Source: Novimethylophilus kurashikiensis
GTDB taxonomy: Bacteria > Pseudomonadota > Gammaproteobacteria > Burkholderiales > Methylophilaceae
Length of the DNA: 64,000 nt
Assembly (NCBI RefSeq): GCF_003112435.1
Contig: NZ_BDOQ01000002.1
Span: forward strand, 248,001-312,000
Direction: 5' to 3'
Translations under genes and position numbers: made by a program
The notes under the pieces: generated by a model
Told to the model about the DNA's origin: nothing
Databases searched by the model: none
Seen by the model: the letters and a program-made list of their open reading frames with translations, nothing else
Shown: positions 19,364-28,794 of the stretch, one piece after another
Numbering within the stretch: the stretch's first letter is position 1
How the letters are laid out: each line of letters begins with the position of its first letter

Positions 19364-19675
19364 ATGCAAGGTGTTTATTTGAAGCTGTACATGTCACAGA
19401 ACGCGCGGCATCGCGATAAGCTGGCCTATGAGTGGGTGCTCGAAAAGGCGCACAAGCTTGGCATCAAGGGCGGTTCCGTTTTTCGCGCCATCGCTGGCTT
19501 CGGCCGTCATGGGCGCATTCACGAAGAGCACTTTTTCGAATTGGCGGACGATCTGCCGGTTTCGGTAGAGTTTGCCACCGGCTCCGATGAGGCCCATCGA
19601 TTGCTTGACATGATTGCTGCCGAGCGCATCAACGTCTTTTACGTCCTCCATCAAGCCGAATACGGGTCGTTCTAA
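19364..19675 (+). CDS. DUF190 family protein (PII-like fold)
   Basis: A 103-aa protein with the DUF190 signatures LKLYMSQNARHRDKLAYEWVLEKAH and GGSVFRAIAGFGRHG. The family adopts a PII-like ferredoxin fold and is frequently encoded beside crcB, suggesting an accessory or sensory role in fluoride resistance; that role is an inference from context. The ATG at 19364 is preceded by AAGGATAAG; a longer frame from 19025 overlaps crcB and is rejected. Confidence 0.88.
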   Translation: MQGVYLKLYMSQNARHRDKLAYEWVLEKAHKLGIKGGSVFRAIAGFGRHGRIHEEHFFELADDLPVSVEFATGSDEAHRLLDMIAAERINVFYVLHQAEYGSF

Positions 19676-19694
19676 ACGACTTGGCTCAACTTCC

Positions 19695-20699
19695 GTGAGC
19701 GCTGAATCTCAACATCCTTTTGCGGCGCTCACGCCAGATTTCATTCTGGATGCGCTAGACAGTATCAACCTGCGTAGCGATGGCCGCCTGCTGGCGCTCA
19801 ACAGTTACGAAAATCGCGTTTATCAGGTTGGTATGGAGGAGGGCTCGCCCCTGGTCGCCAAGTTCTACCGCCCGGAGCGCTGGAGTGATGCTGCCATCCT
19901 GGAAGAACATGCCTTCGTCGCCGAGCTGGATGCGCAGGAAATTCCGGTTGTTCCCGCCATTGTGGATGCTGCTGGTATTGGATTGCATCACTATCAAGGT
20001 TTTCGTTTTTCAGTATTTCCGCGCCGCGGTGGGCGCGCCCCGGAATTGGATAATCCCGATACGCTGGAATGGCTGGGCCGATTTATTGGACGCATTCATG
20101 CCGTCGGCGCTCATACTAGTTATCAAGCTCGTCCGGTATTGGATGTGGAGAGTTTCGGTGTCGAGCCCAGCCAGTATCTGATAAGTGGAGGATGGATTCC
20201 TCCGGAGTTGCAGGCGGTTTATGAGGGCGTTGTTGCGCAGGCACTGGATGGCGTTCGTCGGTGTTTCGATCGAGCAGGTGATTTCGATGTGCTGCGTTTG
20301 CACGGAGATTGCCATGTCGGCAATGTGCTCTGGCTAGACGGCGAGGGTGAGCGGGGGCCGCATTTCGTGGACTTCGACGATAGCCGGATGGGGCCTGCCG
20401 TGCAGGATTTGTGGATGCTACTTTCGGGCGACCGCAGCGAGATGACGCGGCAACTTTCCGATGTGCTGGCCGGCTACGAGGATTTCATGGAATTCGATAC
20501 GCGCGAGCTGCATTTGGTCGAAGCCTTGCGCACCTTGCGGCTTATTCATTATTCCGCGTGGCTGGCGCGGCGCTGGAGCGATCCTGCCTTTCCGGCCGCT
20601 TTTCCCTGGTTCAATACCCAGCGCTATTGGCAGGACCGCATCCTGGAGCTGCGCGAGCAGATCGCGCTCATGGACGAGGCGCCGATTCAGCGCTGGTAA
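19695..20699 (+). CDS. srkA: SrkA/YihE-type stress response kinase
   Basis: Ser/Thr kinase of the aminoglycoside phosphotransferase fold, implicated in envelope stress survival. At 334 aa it matches E. coli SrkA (about 328 aa). The catalytic loop is LHGDCHVGNVLW and the metal-binding segment FVDFDDSRMGPAVQDLW; LVAKFYRPERW includes the ATP-binding Lys. Starts at a GTG (19695); the in-frame upstream extension lies inside the DUF190 gene. No strong ribosome-binding site is visible. Confidence 0.9.
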   Translation: MSAESQHPFAALTPDFILDALDSINLRSDGRLLALNSYENRVYQVGMEEGSPLVAKFYRPERWSDAAILEEHAFVAELDAQEIPVVPAIVDAAGIGLHHYQGFRFSVFPRRGGRAPELDNPDTLEWLGRFIGRIHAVGAHTSYQARPVLDVESFGVEPSQYLISGGWIPPELQAVYEGVVAQALDGVRRCFDRAGDFDVLRLHGDCHVGNVLWLDGEGERGPHFVDFDDSRMGPAVQDLWMLLSGDRSEMTRQLSDVLAGYEDFMEFDTRELHLVEALRTLRLIHYSAWLARRWSDPAFPAAFPWFNTQRYWQDRILELREQIALMDEAPIQRW

Positions 20700-20702
20700 C
20701 GC

Positions 20703-21455
20703 TTATTTCCCCGGAACGATCACAGCCCCCATCCCCAATGCCTTGAGCTTGACCTGCGCCGCATCAGCCTCTGCCTTGCTGGCAAACGGGCCGATCTGGA
20801 GCTTGGTTTCGGTATGTGAGGGAATGCCGTGCTCCGCCAGCTTTGCCTGCAATTGTTTGGCGTTATCCATGTCGGTAAATACGCCTACCTGCACTTCGTA
20901 GGATTTGGGCTCGGCCTTGGTCGGTTTGGCGGCTACCGGCACTGGTTTTTCTGGTGTTGCAGAGGCTTGCTTGGCAGGTGCCGGTTCCGCTTGTGGCTGT
21001 GCGGGTTTTGCTGGAGCCGGTTTTTCCGCTTTTTCTTCTGCCAACGCCTTGGGTGAAACCGCCGTGACGGAGCGTGGTGTCACCGGTGCGGCGGTATGGC
21101 TAGGCTCCGGAGGCAGTTTGCTCACGACCGGGGCGGGCGGTGGCGGAGGCGGTGGTTCAGCCGGAGTTTCTGCCGTGGGTGCCGCAGGCGTTTCCGGTGT
21201 TGCTGCAGGCGGTGGCGGCGGTTCTTGTTGTTCGCTGCTGATTTGTGCCGGTCCCTGGGGTGCTGGACTGGCAACACTCTCCTGTTTTTCACTGGGAACG
21301 GGCGATTCAGCCGGTTCGGTATGGGTTTTGTTGTTGCGGCTCAATAGGGTCAAACCGCCGAGGGCGATGGCGAGCAGAACGACGGCCACGCCAATGCGGG
21401 TTTTTGCGCGGCGCGCTGCTAGATCGGCGTCTTCAACGATAGGGGGAGAAGCCAT
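20703..21455 (-). CDS. SPOR-domain membrane protein (DedD/FtsN-like)
   Basis: A 250-aa bitopic protein: short cytoplasmic N-terminus, one transmembrane helix (about residues 21-38), a long Pro/Ala/Lys-rich periplasmic linker (residues 45-170), and a C-terminal SPOR domain (YEVQVGVFTDMDNAKQLQAKL ... IGPFASKAEADAAQVKLKALG). SPOR domains bind denuded septal peptidoglycan, so a cell-division role is likely. The linker is low-complexity and generates spurious Gly-rich ORFs on the other strand. Converges on srkA with a 3-bp gap. Confidence 0.88.
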   Translation of the reverse strand: MASPPIVEDADLAARRAKTRIGVAVVLLAIALGGLTLLSRNNKTHTEPAESPVPSEKQESVASPAPQGPAQISSEQQEPPPPPAATPETPAAPTAETPAEPPPPPPPAPVVSKLPPEPSHTAAPVTPRSVTAVSPKALAEEKAEKPAPAKPAQPQAEPAPAKQASATPEKPVPVAAKPTKAEPKSYEVQVGVFTDMDNAKQLQAKLAEHGIPSHTETKLQIGPFASKAEADAAQVKLKALGMGAVIVPGK

Positions 21456-21533
21456 GAAATGTCCCTGTTTTTATAGGCGATGTTGCGGGGCATCTTAAAC
21501 TATTTTCGCAAGTGCTTGGAAGTGCAAAACAAT

Positions 21534-21562
21534 TTGCCCGGATAAGGATTTTTGCGTATAAT
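21534..21562 (+). promoter_or_regulatory. Sigma-70-type promoter for the rpsF operon
   Basis: TTGCCC at 21534-21539 and a perfect TATAAT at 21557-21562 with a 17-bp spacer, followed by a GC-rich discriminator typical of ribosomal-protein promoters. The leader to the rpsF ATG is about 105 nt. Confidence 0.75.
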
Positions 21563-21671
21563 CCGCGCCTCTCGGTTTTGGCCGGGAGTGGGTGGCGGTA
21601 TGCGCCCGTTTTTATAACCTTGCCTCACCGTTTTCGCATAACGGGAGGCTACGATCCATAAGGAGCATTTA

Positions 21672-22055
21672 ATGCGACATTACGAAATCGTATTCATCGT
21701 CCATCCGGACCAAAGCGAGCAAGTGCCCGCGATGATCGAGCGTTATCGCAATCAGATCACCGCTTCCGGCGGCCAGATCCACCGTCTGGAAGACTGGGGC
21801 CGCCGTCAACTGGCTTACCCGATCCAGAAAATCCACAAAGCGCACTACCTGCTCATGAACATCGAGTGCAACCAGGAAACCCTGGACGAACTCGAACATG
21901 GTTTCAAGTTCAACGACGCTGTGCTGCGCCATCTGACCATCGTCATGAAGGAAGCGGTAACTACGCCTTCCGTGATGATGAAGGAAGAAAAGGCCAAGAC
22001 CATCATCGGTACGAAGCCTGAAGCACCGGCAGAAGAAGCTGCAGCTGCAGCCTAA
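21672..22055 (+). CDS. rpsF: 30S ribosomal protein S6
   Basis: Binds 16S rRNA together with S18 in the platform of the small subunit. A 127-aa protein with the S6 opening [19 protein letters not shown] and [17 protein letters not shown]. The C-terminal tail is Ala/Glu-rich. Shine-Dalgarno AAGGAG lies 8 bases upstream of the ATG. First gene of rpsF-priB-rpsR-rplI. Confidence 0.97.
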   Translation: MRHYEIVFIVHPDQSEQVPAMIERYRNQITASGGQIHRLEDWGRRQLAYPIQKIHKAHYLLMNIECNQETLDELEHGFKFNDAVLRHLTIVMKEAVTTPSVMMKEEKAKTIIGTKPEAPAEEAAAAA

Positions 22056-22352
22056 GTGAGCTGCAACCGGCTGGAGCTTTCCGGCGAAGTGGTGGCGCTA
22101 GAAGTCTTGCGTCACACCCCCGCGGGAATTCCGGTGTTGTCGTTAACCATCAGGCATGCTTCGATCCAGATCGAGGCGGGCATGAAACGGCAAGCCGAAT
22201 GTGAAGTTCCTGCGATGGCCATGGGCGAGCTGACCAAGAAAGCGCAAACGCTGAATCTGGGCGACAAAGTCAAAGTCGCCGGCTTCCTGGTCAGAAAAAG
22301 CCTCAAGAACGACCGGCTGGTACTGCATCTCAACGAACTCGAAACTGAATAG
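22056..22352 (+). CDS. priB: Primosomal replication protein N (PriB)
   Basis: Single-stranded DNA-binding OB-fold protein that assists PriA in replication restart. A 98-aa protein whose GTG start directly follows the rpsF stop codon with no gap. Sequence features are the OB-fold strands NRLELSGEVVALEVL and KVKVAGFLVRKSL. The position between S6 and S18 is diagnostic for beta- and gamma-proteobacteria. Confidence 0.93.
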   Translation: MSCNRLELSGEVVALEVLRHTPAGIPVLSLTIRHASIQIEAGMKRQAECEVPAMAMGELTKKAQTLNLGDKVKVAGFLVRKSLKNDRLVLHLNELETE

Positions 22353-22374
22353 TATTTAACGAAAGGCAATTACC

Positions 22375-22602
22375 ATGTCACGCGATATGTTCAAGCGCAA
22401 GCGTTACTGCCGCTTCTCTGCCGAAGGCACTGTGGAAGTGGATTACAAGGATGTTGACGTGCTGAAGGACTTCATCACCGAAAACGGCAAGATCATTCCG
22501 GCTCGCATTACCGGTACCAAGGCACGCTATCAGCGTCAACTTTCCACCGCGGTCAAGCGCGCCCGTTTCCTGGCGCTGTTGCCCTATACCGACAAGCACT
22601 AA
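22375..22602 (+). CDS. rpsR: 30S ribosomal protein S18
   Basis: S6 partner in the 30S platform. A 75-aa basic protein with the signature [19 protein letters not shown] and [18 protein letters not shown]. Preceded by AAAGGCAA; part of the S6 operon. Confidence 0.97.
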   Translation: MSRDMFKRKRYCRFSAEGTVEVDYKDVDVLKDFITENGKIIPARITGTKARYQRQLSTAVKRARFLALLPYTDKH

Positions 22603-22614
22603 GAGGAGCGCAAC

Positions 22615-23061
22615 ATGCAAGTTATTCTTCTGGAAAAAGTTGTTAACCTCGGTCAGCTGGGCGACATCGTCAAGGTCAAGGATGGCTACGGCCGTAACTT
22701 CCTGATCCCGCAAGGCAAGGCCAAGCGTGCGACCGAAGCCAACAAGGCTGAATTCGCTGCTCGCCGTGCCGAGCTGGAAAAGAAGCAAGCCGAAATCCTG
22801 GCAAGCGCACAAGCTCGCAGCGAAAAGCTGGCTGGCTTCACGCTGCAACTGACTCAAAAGGCTGGAGTTGACGGTCGCCTGTTCGGCTCCGTCACCAACG
22901 GCGACATCGCTGATGCACTGAAGGCTCAAGGTCACGAAGTGGCCAAGGCCGAAGTTCGCATGCCGAACGGTCATATCAAGACCATCGGTGACCATCCGGT
23001 CAGTGTGGCCCTGCATCACGACGTGGTGGTCGACATCACCGTCTCCGTGCAAGGCGAATAA
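22615..23061 (+). CDS. rplI: 50S ribosomal protein L9
   Basis: Binds 23S rRNA at the base of the L1 stalk. A 148-aa protein with the N-terminal signature [28 protein letters not shown], a long central helix, and a C-terminal globular domain. AGGAG lies close upstream. Last gene before a strong terminator. Confidence 0.97.
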   Translation: MQVILLEKVVNLGQLGDIVKVKDGYGRNFLIPQGKAKRATEANKAEFAARRAELEKKQAEILASAQARSEKLAGFTLQLTQKAGVDGRLFGSVTNGDIADALKAQGHEVAKAEVRMPNGHIKTIGDHPVSVALHHDVVVDITVSVQGE

Positions 23062-23086
23062 TTCATCTCCCTTCGGGGAATGGTGA

Positions 23087-23112
23087 AAAAGGGCTGCTTC
23101 GGCAGCCCTTTT
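23087..23112. terminator. Bidirectional intrinsic terminator
   Basis: A 7-bp GC-rich stem (GGGCTGC with GCAGCCC) closed by a TTCG tetraloop, flanked by A-run and T-run, so it can stop both the rplI operon and the convergent GGDEF gene. Confidence 0.88.
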
Positions 23113-23117
23113 GCTTT

Positions 23118-24875
23118 TCAGGGCCCGCTTTCTGCCTGGGCGACGCGATTGCGGCCTGTCATCTTTGCATCGTAGAGTGCCTTGTCGGCACGGCTCATCA
23201 AGATATCGATACCCGTATCCGAAGGGGTATAGGCAGCGATGCCGATGGACGCGGTAAAGCGGATAGCGCCGTTTTCTGCCGTCGGCACGTCTTTTCTGGC
23301 GATGGCAATGCGCAACCGCTCAACAATTTCATGCGCCTCCTGCATGTCGGTTTCCGGAAACAGGATGGCGAACTCCTCGCCGCCGATACGGCCGATCACG
23401 TCTACGTTACGCAGCATTTGGTGGCATAGTGCGGCCAGCGTTTTCAGCACAATATCCCCCACCTGATGGCCGTAAGTGTCGTTGATGTTCTTGAAATGAT
23501 CGAGATCCAGCATGGCCACGGCTAAATCGCCGCCATAACGCCGTACATGGGCGAGTTCGTGCTCGGCGAGTTCGAGGAAATGCCGTCGATTCGCGAGCCC
23601 GGTCAAATAATCCGTGTGCGCCTGCCGCTCCAGGTCGAATTCCAGTTGCTTGCGTTCGGTGATGTCCTGCACCTGCTTGATGATCTGATAGGGCTTGCCG
23701 CTCTCGTTGCGCAGTAGAGACGCAGTAAGCTGCACCCATACGATGGTGCCATCCTTGTGCAGGTAACGTTTTTCGATTTCGTAGGCATCGATCTCGCCAT
23801 CCTTGAGGCGCTGAACGATGGCTTGATAGCTCTGGTTATCGTCCGGATGCGTGATATCGGAGGTCGTCAGCGACATCAATTCTTCCCACGTATAGCCGGA
23901 AATCCGGCAAAACGCCTGGTTGACCTGCTTGAAGTGGTTGTCCAGTGCGACCAGCGCCATGCCGATGGGCGCGTTTTCCAACACATTGCGGAAAAGCTGT
24001 TCGCTCTTGCGGAGTTCCTGTTCGGACTGGCGACGTTGCGTGATATCGGTTACCTGTGCGAAAAAGCCGCGCACTTGCCCGCCTGAAATATCCGGTTGAT
24101 AGGTGATTTGAGCGTAATGGGAAATCCCGCGCATGTCGGTGAATTCGCGTTCGAATAGCTGCGGCTCGCCGCGTAGCACGGCTTCGATGTGGGATAGATT
24201 GGCCTGGTAGCGCTCTTCCCCGATCACCTCGCGGAAGTGACGTCCCAGCATCTGCTCCGGCGTAAACCCGAACCACTCCTCGTATCCGCTGTTGGCGAAT
24301 TCGTTGCGCAGTTCGCGGTTCCAGTAGGAAATCCGTGCCGGGACACTGTCCAGCATGGTGCGCAAGCGATATTCGTTTTCGCGCAAGGCATGTTCGTGTT
24401 GCTTGCGCTCGGTGATGTCCTGTATCTGGATGATCAGATGCAGCGGCGTGCCTTGATCGCTGACCAGGAGCGAGATGGTTTGCAGCACCCACACCGTGCG
24501 TCCATCCTTGGTCAGGTAGCGGCTTTCCAACTGGCAGGCATCGGTGAAACGCTTGATAAGACGGTCGATATTGAACAGGTTGAGTGCGAGGTCGTCCGGG
24601 TGGCATATATCCTCCAGGCTGGCCGATTCGAGTTCTTCCTTGAGGTAATCGAGGATGGCGGAGAACTGATGGTTGACCTCGATGATACGGCCGCCCAGTG
24701 TCACGCTCGCCATGCCGATGGAGGCATACTCCAGGATGCTGTAGAAACGCTTCTCAAAGCTGCGCTGCCAGAGTTCCATCTGGTTGCGAACGCTGGCATT
24801 TTCCCGGCCCATGGCGCGTGCGCGGCCCAGCAAGAAGCCGGTCAAAAGGGCGATTGCACTGATGAGTATCAACAT
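23118..24875 (-). CDS. Membrane-anchored multi-PAS diguanylate cyclase
   Basis: A 585-aa protein predicted to make c-di-GMP. An N-terminal transmembrane helix (residues 1-18) is followed by three PAS/PAC units (about 40-165, 170-290 and 295-415), each ending in a DITERK- or DITQRR-type linker, then a GGDEF domain (about 425-580). The active-site motif is GGEEF in IGRIGGEEFAILFPE, which is a catalytically competent variant; HTDYLTGLANRRHF and FKNINDTYGH are also present. No RxxD inhibitory site is obvious just before GGEEF, and there is no EAL domain. The sensed signal is unknown. Confidence 0.92.
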   Translation of the reverse strand: MLILISAIALLTGFLLGRARAMGRENASVRNQMELWQRSFEKRFYSILEYASIGMASVTLGGRIIEVNHQFSAILDYLKEELESASLEDICHPDDLALNLFNIDRLIKRFTDACQLESRYLTKDGRTVWVLQTISLLVSDQGTPLHLIIQIQDITERKQHEHALRENEYRLRTMLDSVPARISYWNRELRNEFANSGYEEWFGFTPEQMLGRHFREVIGEERYQANLSHIEAVLRGEPQLFEREFTDMRGISHYAQITYQPDISGGQVRGFFAQVTDITQRRQSEQELRKSEQLFRNVLENAPIGMALVALDNHFKQVNQAFCRISGYTWEELMSLTTSDITHPDDNQSYQAIVQRLKDGEIDAYEIEKRYLHKDGTIVWVQLTASLLRNESGKPYQIIKQVQDITERKQLEFDLERQAHTDYLTGLANRRHFLELAEHELAHVRRYGGDLAVAMLDLDHFKNINDTYGHQVGDIVLKTLAALCHQMLRNVDVIGRIGGEEFAILFPETDMQEAHEIVERLRIAIARKDVPTAENGAIRFTASIGIAAYTPSDTGIDILMSRADKALYDAKMTGRNRVAQAESGP

Positions 24876-24972
24876 ATCATCAAGTAAGAGCCTGAGTCTG
24901 AAAGGTTGGACTGCGAATCGTCGTTCCGCTCATTTTTTCCTGAGGGCTTGCCCTCACGTTTATAATGCGCGG

Positions 24973-26349
24973 ATGGCTGACGACACCCTAGAATTTCTCA
25001 AACTTCCGCCCCATTCCGTAGAAGCCGAGCAGTCCGTTCTGGGCGGCCTGCTGCTCGAAAACGACGCATGGGACCGCATTGCGGACCTTGTGGGCACGGA
25101 AGATTTCTACCGCCACGACCACAGGCTCATCTACGAGCATATTTCGCGCCTGATCGAACGTGCGCGGCCTGCCGATATTGTCACGGTGGCCGAGTCGCTC
25201 GAAGGCACCGGCCAGCTCGGCAGCGTGGGCGGGATTGCCTACCTCGGTGCACTGGCCCAGAACATCCCCAGTTCCGCCAATATCCGCCGCTACGCCGAAA
25301 TCGTGCGGGAGCGTGCGGTCATGCGGCGCCTGGTCGAAGTCGGCTCCAGTATTTCAGAAAGTGCGTTCAATCCTCAAGGCAAGGACGCCAGTGCCTTGCT
25401 GGACGAAGCTGAAGCCAAGATTTTCGAGATCAAAGAGCACGGTGCCCGCGCTGCCCAAGGTTTCATCGACATCAAGTCCGTACTGCCGCTCGTCGTCGAG
25501 CAACTCGACAAGCTGTCCAACCTCGACGATCCAAGCGGTATTACCGGCGTACCGACCGGTTATACCGACCTCGACGGCATGACTTCCGGCATGCACGGGG
25601 GCGAACTTATCATTATTGCGGGTCGTCCCGCTATGGGTAAGACCGCATTTGCGCTCAATATTGCCGAGCATGTGGCATTGGTGGCCGATATGTCCGTCGC
25701 CGTATTCAGCCTGGAAATGCCGAGCACGCAGCTAGCCATGCGTCTGATCGGCTCCGTCGGCAAGATCGACCAGCAGAAAATGCGTACCGGCAAGCTTGAA
25801 GACGACGATTGGGAACGTCTTACCTACGCGCTGGGCAAGCTCAACGATGCCTCTATCCACATCGACGAAACCGGCGGTATCAACTACATGGAATTGCGGG
25901 CGCGTGCTCGCCGACTCAAGCGTCAATGCGAAACCATCGAGGGCAAGAAACTCGGCCTCATCGTCATCGACTATTTGCAGCTCATGACCTCGGTGCGGCC
26001 GACCGAAAACCGCGCCAATGAAGTGTCGGAAATCTCGCGCTCCTTGAAGTCTCTGGCCAAGGAGCTGGACGTACCTATTATCGCCTTGTCGCAGGTGAAC
26101 CGTAAGATCGAAGACCGGACCGACAAACGCCCGGTGATGTCCGACTTGCGCGAATCCGGCGCTATCGAGCAGGACGCCGACGTGATCCTGTTTCTCTACC
26201 GGGACGAGGTCTACAACAAGGATACCCAGTTCAAAGGTTCGGCCGAAGTCATCATCGCCAAGCAGCGTAGCGGCCCGACCGGCACCGTGCGACTTACCTT
26301 CAAGGGCGAGAACACTCGCTTCGAAAACTACGTGTCCGAGCAATACTGA
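24973..26349 (+). CDS. dnaB: Replicative DNA helicase
   Basis: Hexameric 5'-3' helicase of the replication fork. A 458-aa protein: N-terminal DnaB_N domain (PHSVEAEQSVLGGLLLEN), linker, and a RecA-like motor with Walker A AGRPAMGKTAFALN, Walker B in LIVIDYLQLM and the DLRESGAIEQDAD motif. The ATG at 24973 gives the canonical start MADDTLEF; the frame extends upstream to 24784 but that part overlaps the GGDEF gene. One base is shared with the alr start. Confidence 0.96.
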   Translation: MADDTLEFLKLPPHSVEAEQSVLGGLLLENDAWDRIADLVGTEDFYRHDHRLIYEHISRLIERARPADIVTVAESLEGTGQLGSVGGIAYLGALAQNIPSSANIRRYAEIVRERAVMRRLVEVGSSISESAFNPQGKDASALLDEAEAKIFEIKEHGARAAQGFIDIKSVLPLVVEQLDKLSNLDDPSGITGVPTGYTDLDGMTSGMHGGELIIIAGRPAMGKTAFALNIAEHVALVADMSVAVFSLEMPSTQLAMRLIGSVGKIDQQKMRTGKLEDDDWERLTYALGKLNDASIHIDETGGINYMELRARARRLKRQCETIEGKKLGLIVIDYLQLMTSVRPTENRANEVSEISRSLKSLAKELDVPIIALSQVNRKIEDRTDKRPVMSDLRESGAIEQDADVILFLYRDEVYNKDTQFKGSAEVIIAKQRSGPTGTVRLTFKGENTRFENYVSEQY

Positions 26350-27416
26350 TGCCCCGCCCCATCCGCGCTGTGATCCACACGGCCGCCTTGCAGCACAACC
26401 TCGCGCTAGCCAAATCGCTGGCCCCGCAATCCAGCATCCTCGCCGTCATCAAGGCGGATGGTTACGGTCACGGCATGTTGCGCGTGGCGGAAGCCCTGAA
26501 AGATGCGGAAGGTTTTGCCGTGCTGCGAGCGGAAGAGGGGGTAGCACTACGCGAGGCCGGGTTCCAGCAAACGATTTTGCTGCTGGAAGGCGCGTTCGAT
26601 GCAGACGATATCGTTGTCGCCGCGCAGCATCGGCTTGCCCTGGTCGTACACAACGAAGACCAGATTCGTCTTCTTGAACAAGCGCAACTGCCGCAGCCGA
26701 TAGCCGTTTTCATCAAGATCAACACCGGCATGAATCGTCTTGGGTTCCTGCCGACCCGTTTCTGGGCTGCATACGACCGCCTCAAAACGTGTCGTAATGT
26801 CCGCAACATGGCCTTGATGACGCATTTTGCTACTGCCGATGAAGCCGTCGGCATTGCCGAACAGCTCGACCGCTTCAATTCTCTCACTGAAGAAATCAAC
26901 CTACCTAAATCCGTCGCCAATTCCGCAGCGTTGATTCGTTATCCGGAAGTCCGCCTGCATTGGGTGCGTCCCGGCATCATGATCTACGGTTCCAGTCCTT
27001 TCGCCGACCAAAGTGCTCAGGAAATCGGCCTGAAACCGGCTATGAGCTTGACCAGCCGCATTATCGCAACTCAAGACATGAGCCCAGGTAGTACAGTCGG
27101 CTACGGACGCCTGTTCAGGGCCGAACTACCGGTGAGGGTTGGCGTTGTCGCCTGCGGTTATGCAGACGGCTATCCACGCCATGCCCCGACGGGCACGCCG
27201 ATTTGGGTGGCGGGTAAACGCACTCGCACCTTGGGCAGGGTCTCGATGGACATGCTGTACGTCGACCTCACGGGTATTCCAGAAGCCGATGTCGGCAGCC
27301 CGGTCGAACTCTGGGGTGAGCACGTTTCCGTCGATGAGGTGGCAATGTCTTCGGGTACGGTGGGCTATGAGCTGCTATGCGCCTTGGCGCCGCGCGTGCC
27401 CAAGGAACAGGATTAG
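26349..27416 (+). CDS. alr: Alanine racemase
   Basis: PLP enzyme that makes D-alanine for peptidoglycan. A 355-aa protein with the PLP-binding Lys in AVIKADGYGHG, the catalytic Tyr in GYGRLF, MTHFATADE, and VSMDMLYVDLTG. The order dnaB-alr-radA is conserved in many beta- and gamma-proteobacteria. Confidence 0.96.
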   Translation: MPRPIRAVIHTAALQHNLALAKSLAPQSSILAVIKADGYGHGMLRVAEALKDAEGFAVLRAEEGVALREAGFQQTILLLEGAFDADDIVVAAQHRLALVVHNEDQIRLLEQAQLPQPIAVFIKINTGMNRLGFLPTRFWAAYDRLKTCRNVRNMALMTHFATADEAVGIAEQLDRFNSLTEEINLPKSVANSAALIRYPEVRLHWVRPGIMIYGSSPFADQSAQEIGLKPAMSLTSRIIATQDMSPGSTVGYGRLFRAELPVRVGVVACGYADGYPRHAPTGTPIWVAGKRTRTLGRVSMDMLYVDLTGIPEADVGSPVELWGEHVSVDEVAMSSGTVGYELLCALAPRVPKEQD

Positions 27417-27429
27417 CGGAGCAGGATTG

Positions 27430-28794
27430 ATGGCCAAACAAAAAACCGTTTACACCTGTACCGAATGCGGCGGCCAGAGCCCTAAATGGCAGGGCCAGTG
27501 TCCGCACTGCATGGCTTGGAACACCATGGTCGAAACCATCGCCGAATCGGCACCGGCCACGACCAATCGCTATGCGGCGCTGGCCAAAACCAGCAGCGTG
27601 CAGAGCCTGGCCGATGTGGAAGCGGCGGAAGTGCCGCGCCAGCCCACCGGGATTGCGGAATTCGATCGTGTACTCGGCGGCGGCTTGGTGCGGGGCGGCG
27701 TAGTGCTGATCGGCGGCGATCCGGGCATCGGAAAATCGACCTTGCTGCTGCAAACGCTTTGTCATCTTGGCCATCAGCATAAGGTGCTCTATGTGAGCGG
27801 CGAAGAATCGGCGCAGCAGATTGCGCTGCGAGCCAAGCGGCTGAGCCTGGACGCCAGCCCTGTGCAACTCCTGGCCGAGATCAGCCTGGAGAAAATCAGC
27901 GCTGCGCTGGAATCGCACAAGCCCGAAATCGCCGTTATCGATTCTATCCAAACCCTCTATTCCGAAGCGCTGCAATCCGCACCGGGTTCGGTCGCGCAAG
28001 TACGAGAATGCGCTGCGCAGCTGACTCGACTCGCCAAGCAAAGCGGCGTGACCGTCATCCTCGTCGGTCACGTGACCAAGGAAGGCACGCTGGCCGGACC
28101 GCGCGTACTCGAACACATCGTCGATACCGTGCTGTATTTCGAGGGGGATTCCAACTCCAGCTTCCGCCTCATCCGCGCCTTCAAGAATCGTTTCGGCGCA
28201 GTGAACGAACTAGGCGTGTTCGCCATGACGGAAAAAGGCCTGCGCGAAGTCAGCAATCCCTCGGCCTTGTTCCTGTCTCATCACAGCGAGCAAGTGGCGG
28301 GCTCGTGCGTCATGGTGACCCAGGAAGGCACACGTCCACTGTTGGTGGAAGTGCAGGCGTTGGTTGACGAGGCGCATGCACCCAATCCCAAGCGCTTATC
28401 CGTCGGTCTCGAACAGAACCGCCTCGCCATGCTGCTCGCTGTGCTGCATCGTCATGCCGGTGTGGCTTGTTTCGACCAGGATGTGTTCGTCAATGCGGTA
28501 GGTGGCGTCAAGATTACGGAGCCCGCTGCCGACTTGGCCGTGCTCATGGCGATTGTCTCCAGTCTCAAGAACCGTCCCTTGCCAGAAAAACTTGTCGTGT
28601 TCGGCGAGATTGGTTTGGCCGGGGAAGTGCGTCCTGTCCAGCGCGGGCAGGAACGTCTCAAGGAGGCCGCTAAGCTGGGATTCACCAAGGCCATCGTGCC
28701 CAAAGCTAATCAACCCAAGCAGGCGATCCCTGGCCTAGAAGTCATTGCTGTGGAGCGGGTAGAGCAGGCGATGAATGCGCTACGAAACGGTTAG
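27430..28794 (+). CDS. radA: DNA repair protein RadA
   Basis: RecA-like ATPase that promotes branch migration in recombinational repair. A 454-aa protein: N-terminal zinc finger CTECGGQSPKWQGQCPHC, Walker A GGDPGIGKSTLLLQ, the family-specific KNRFGAVNELGVFAM motif, and a C-terminal Lon-protease-like domain (VNAVGGVKITEPAADLAVL). Start ATG 27430 lies 13 bp after alr; a longer frame inside alr is rejected. Confidence 0.96.
   Translation: MAKQKTVYTCTECGGQSPKWQGQCPHCMAWNTMVETIAESAPATTNRYAALAKTSSVQSLADVEAAEVPRQPTGIAEFDRVLGGGLVRGGVVLIGGDPGIGKSTLLLQTLCHLGHQHKVLYVSGEESAQQIALRAKRLSLDASPVQLLAEISLEKISAALESHKPEIAVIDSIQTLYSEALQSAPGSVAQVRECAAQLTRLAKQSGVTVILVGHVTKEGTLAGPRVLEHIVDTVLYFEGDSNSSFRLIRAFKNRFGAVNELGVFAMTEKGLREVSNPSALFLSHHSEQVAGSCVMVTQEGTRPLLVEVQALVDEAHAPNPKRLSVGLEQNRLAMLLAVLHRHAGVACFDQDVFVNAVGGVKITEPAADLAVLMAIVSSLKNRPLPEKLVVFGEIGLAGEVRPVQRGQERLKEAAKLGFTKAIVPKANQPKQAIPGLEVIAVERVEQAMNALRNG

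Noticed and set aside
20905-21498. Gly/Ala-rich plus-strand ORF of 197 codons
   Set aside because: Antisense reading of the Pro/Ala-rich linker of the SPOR protein.
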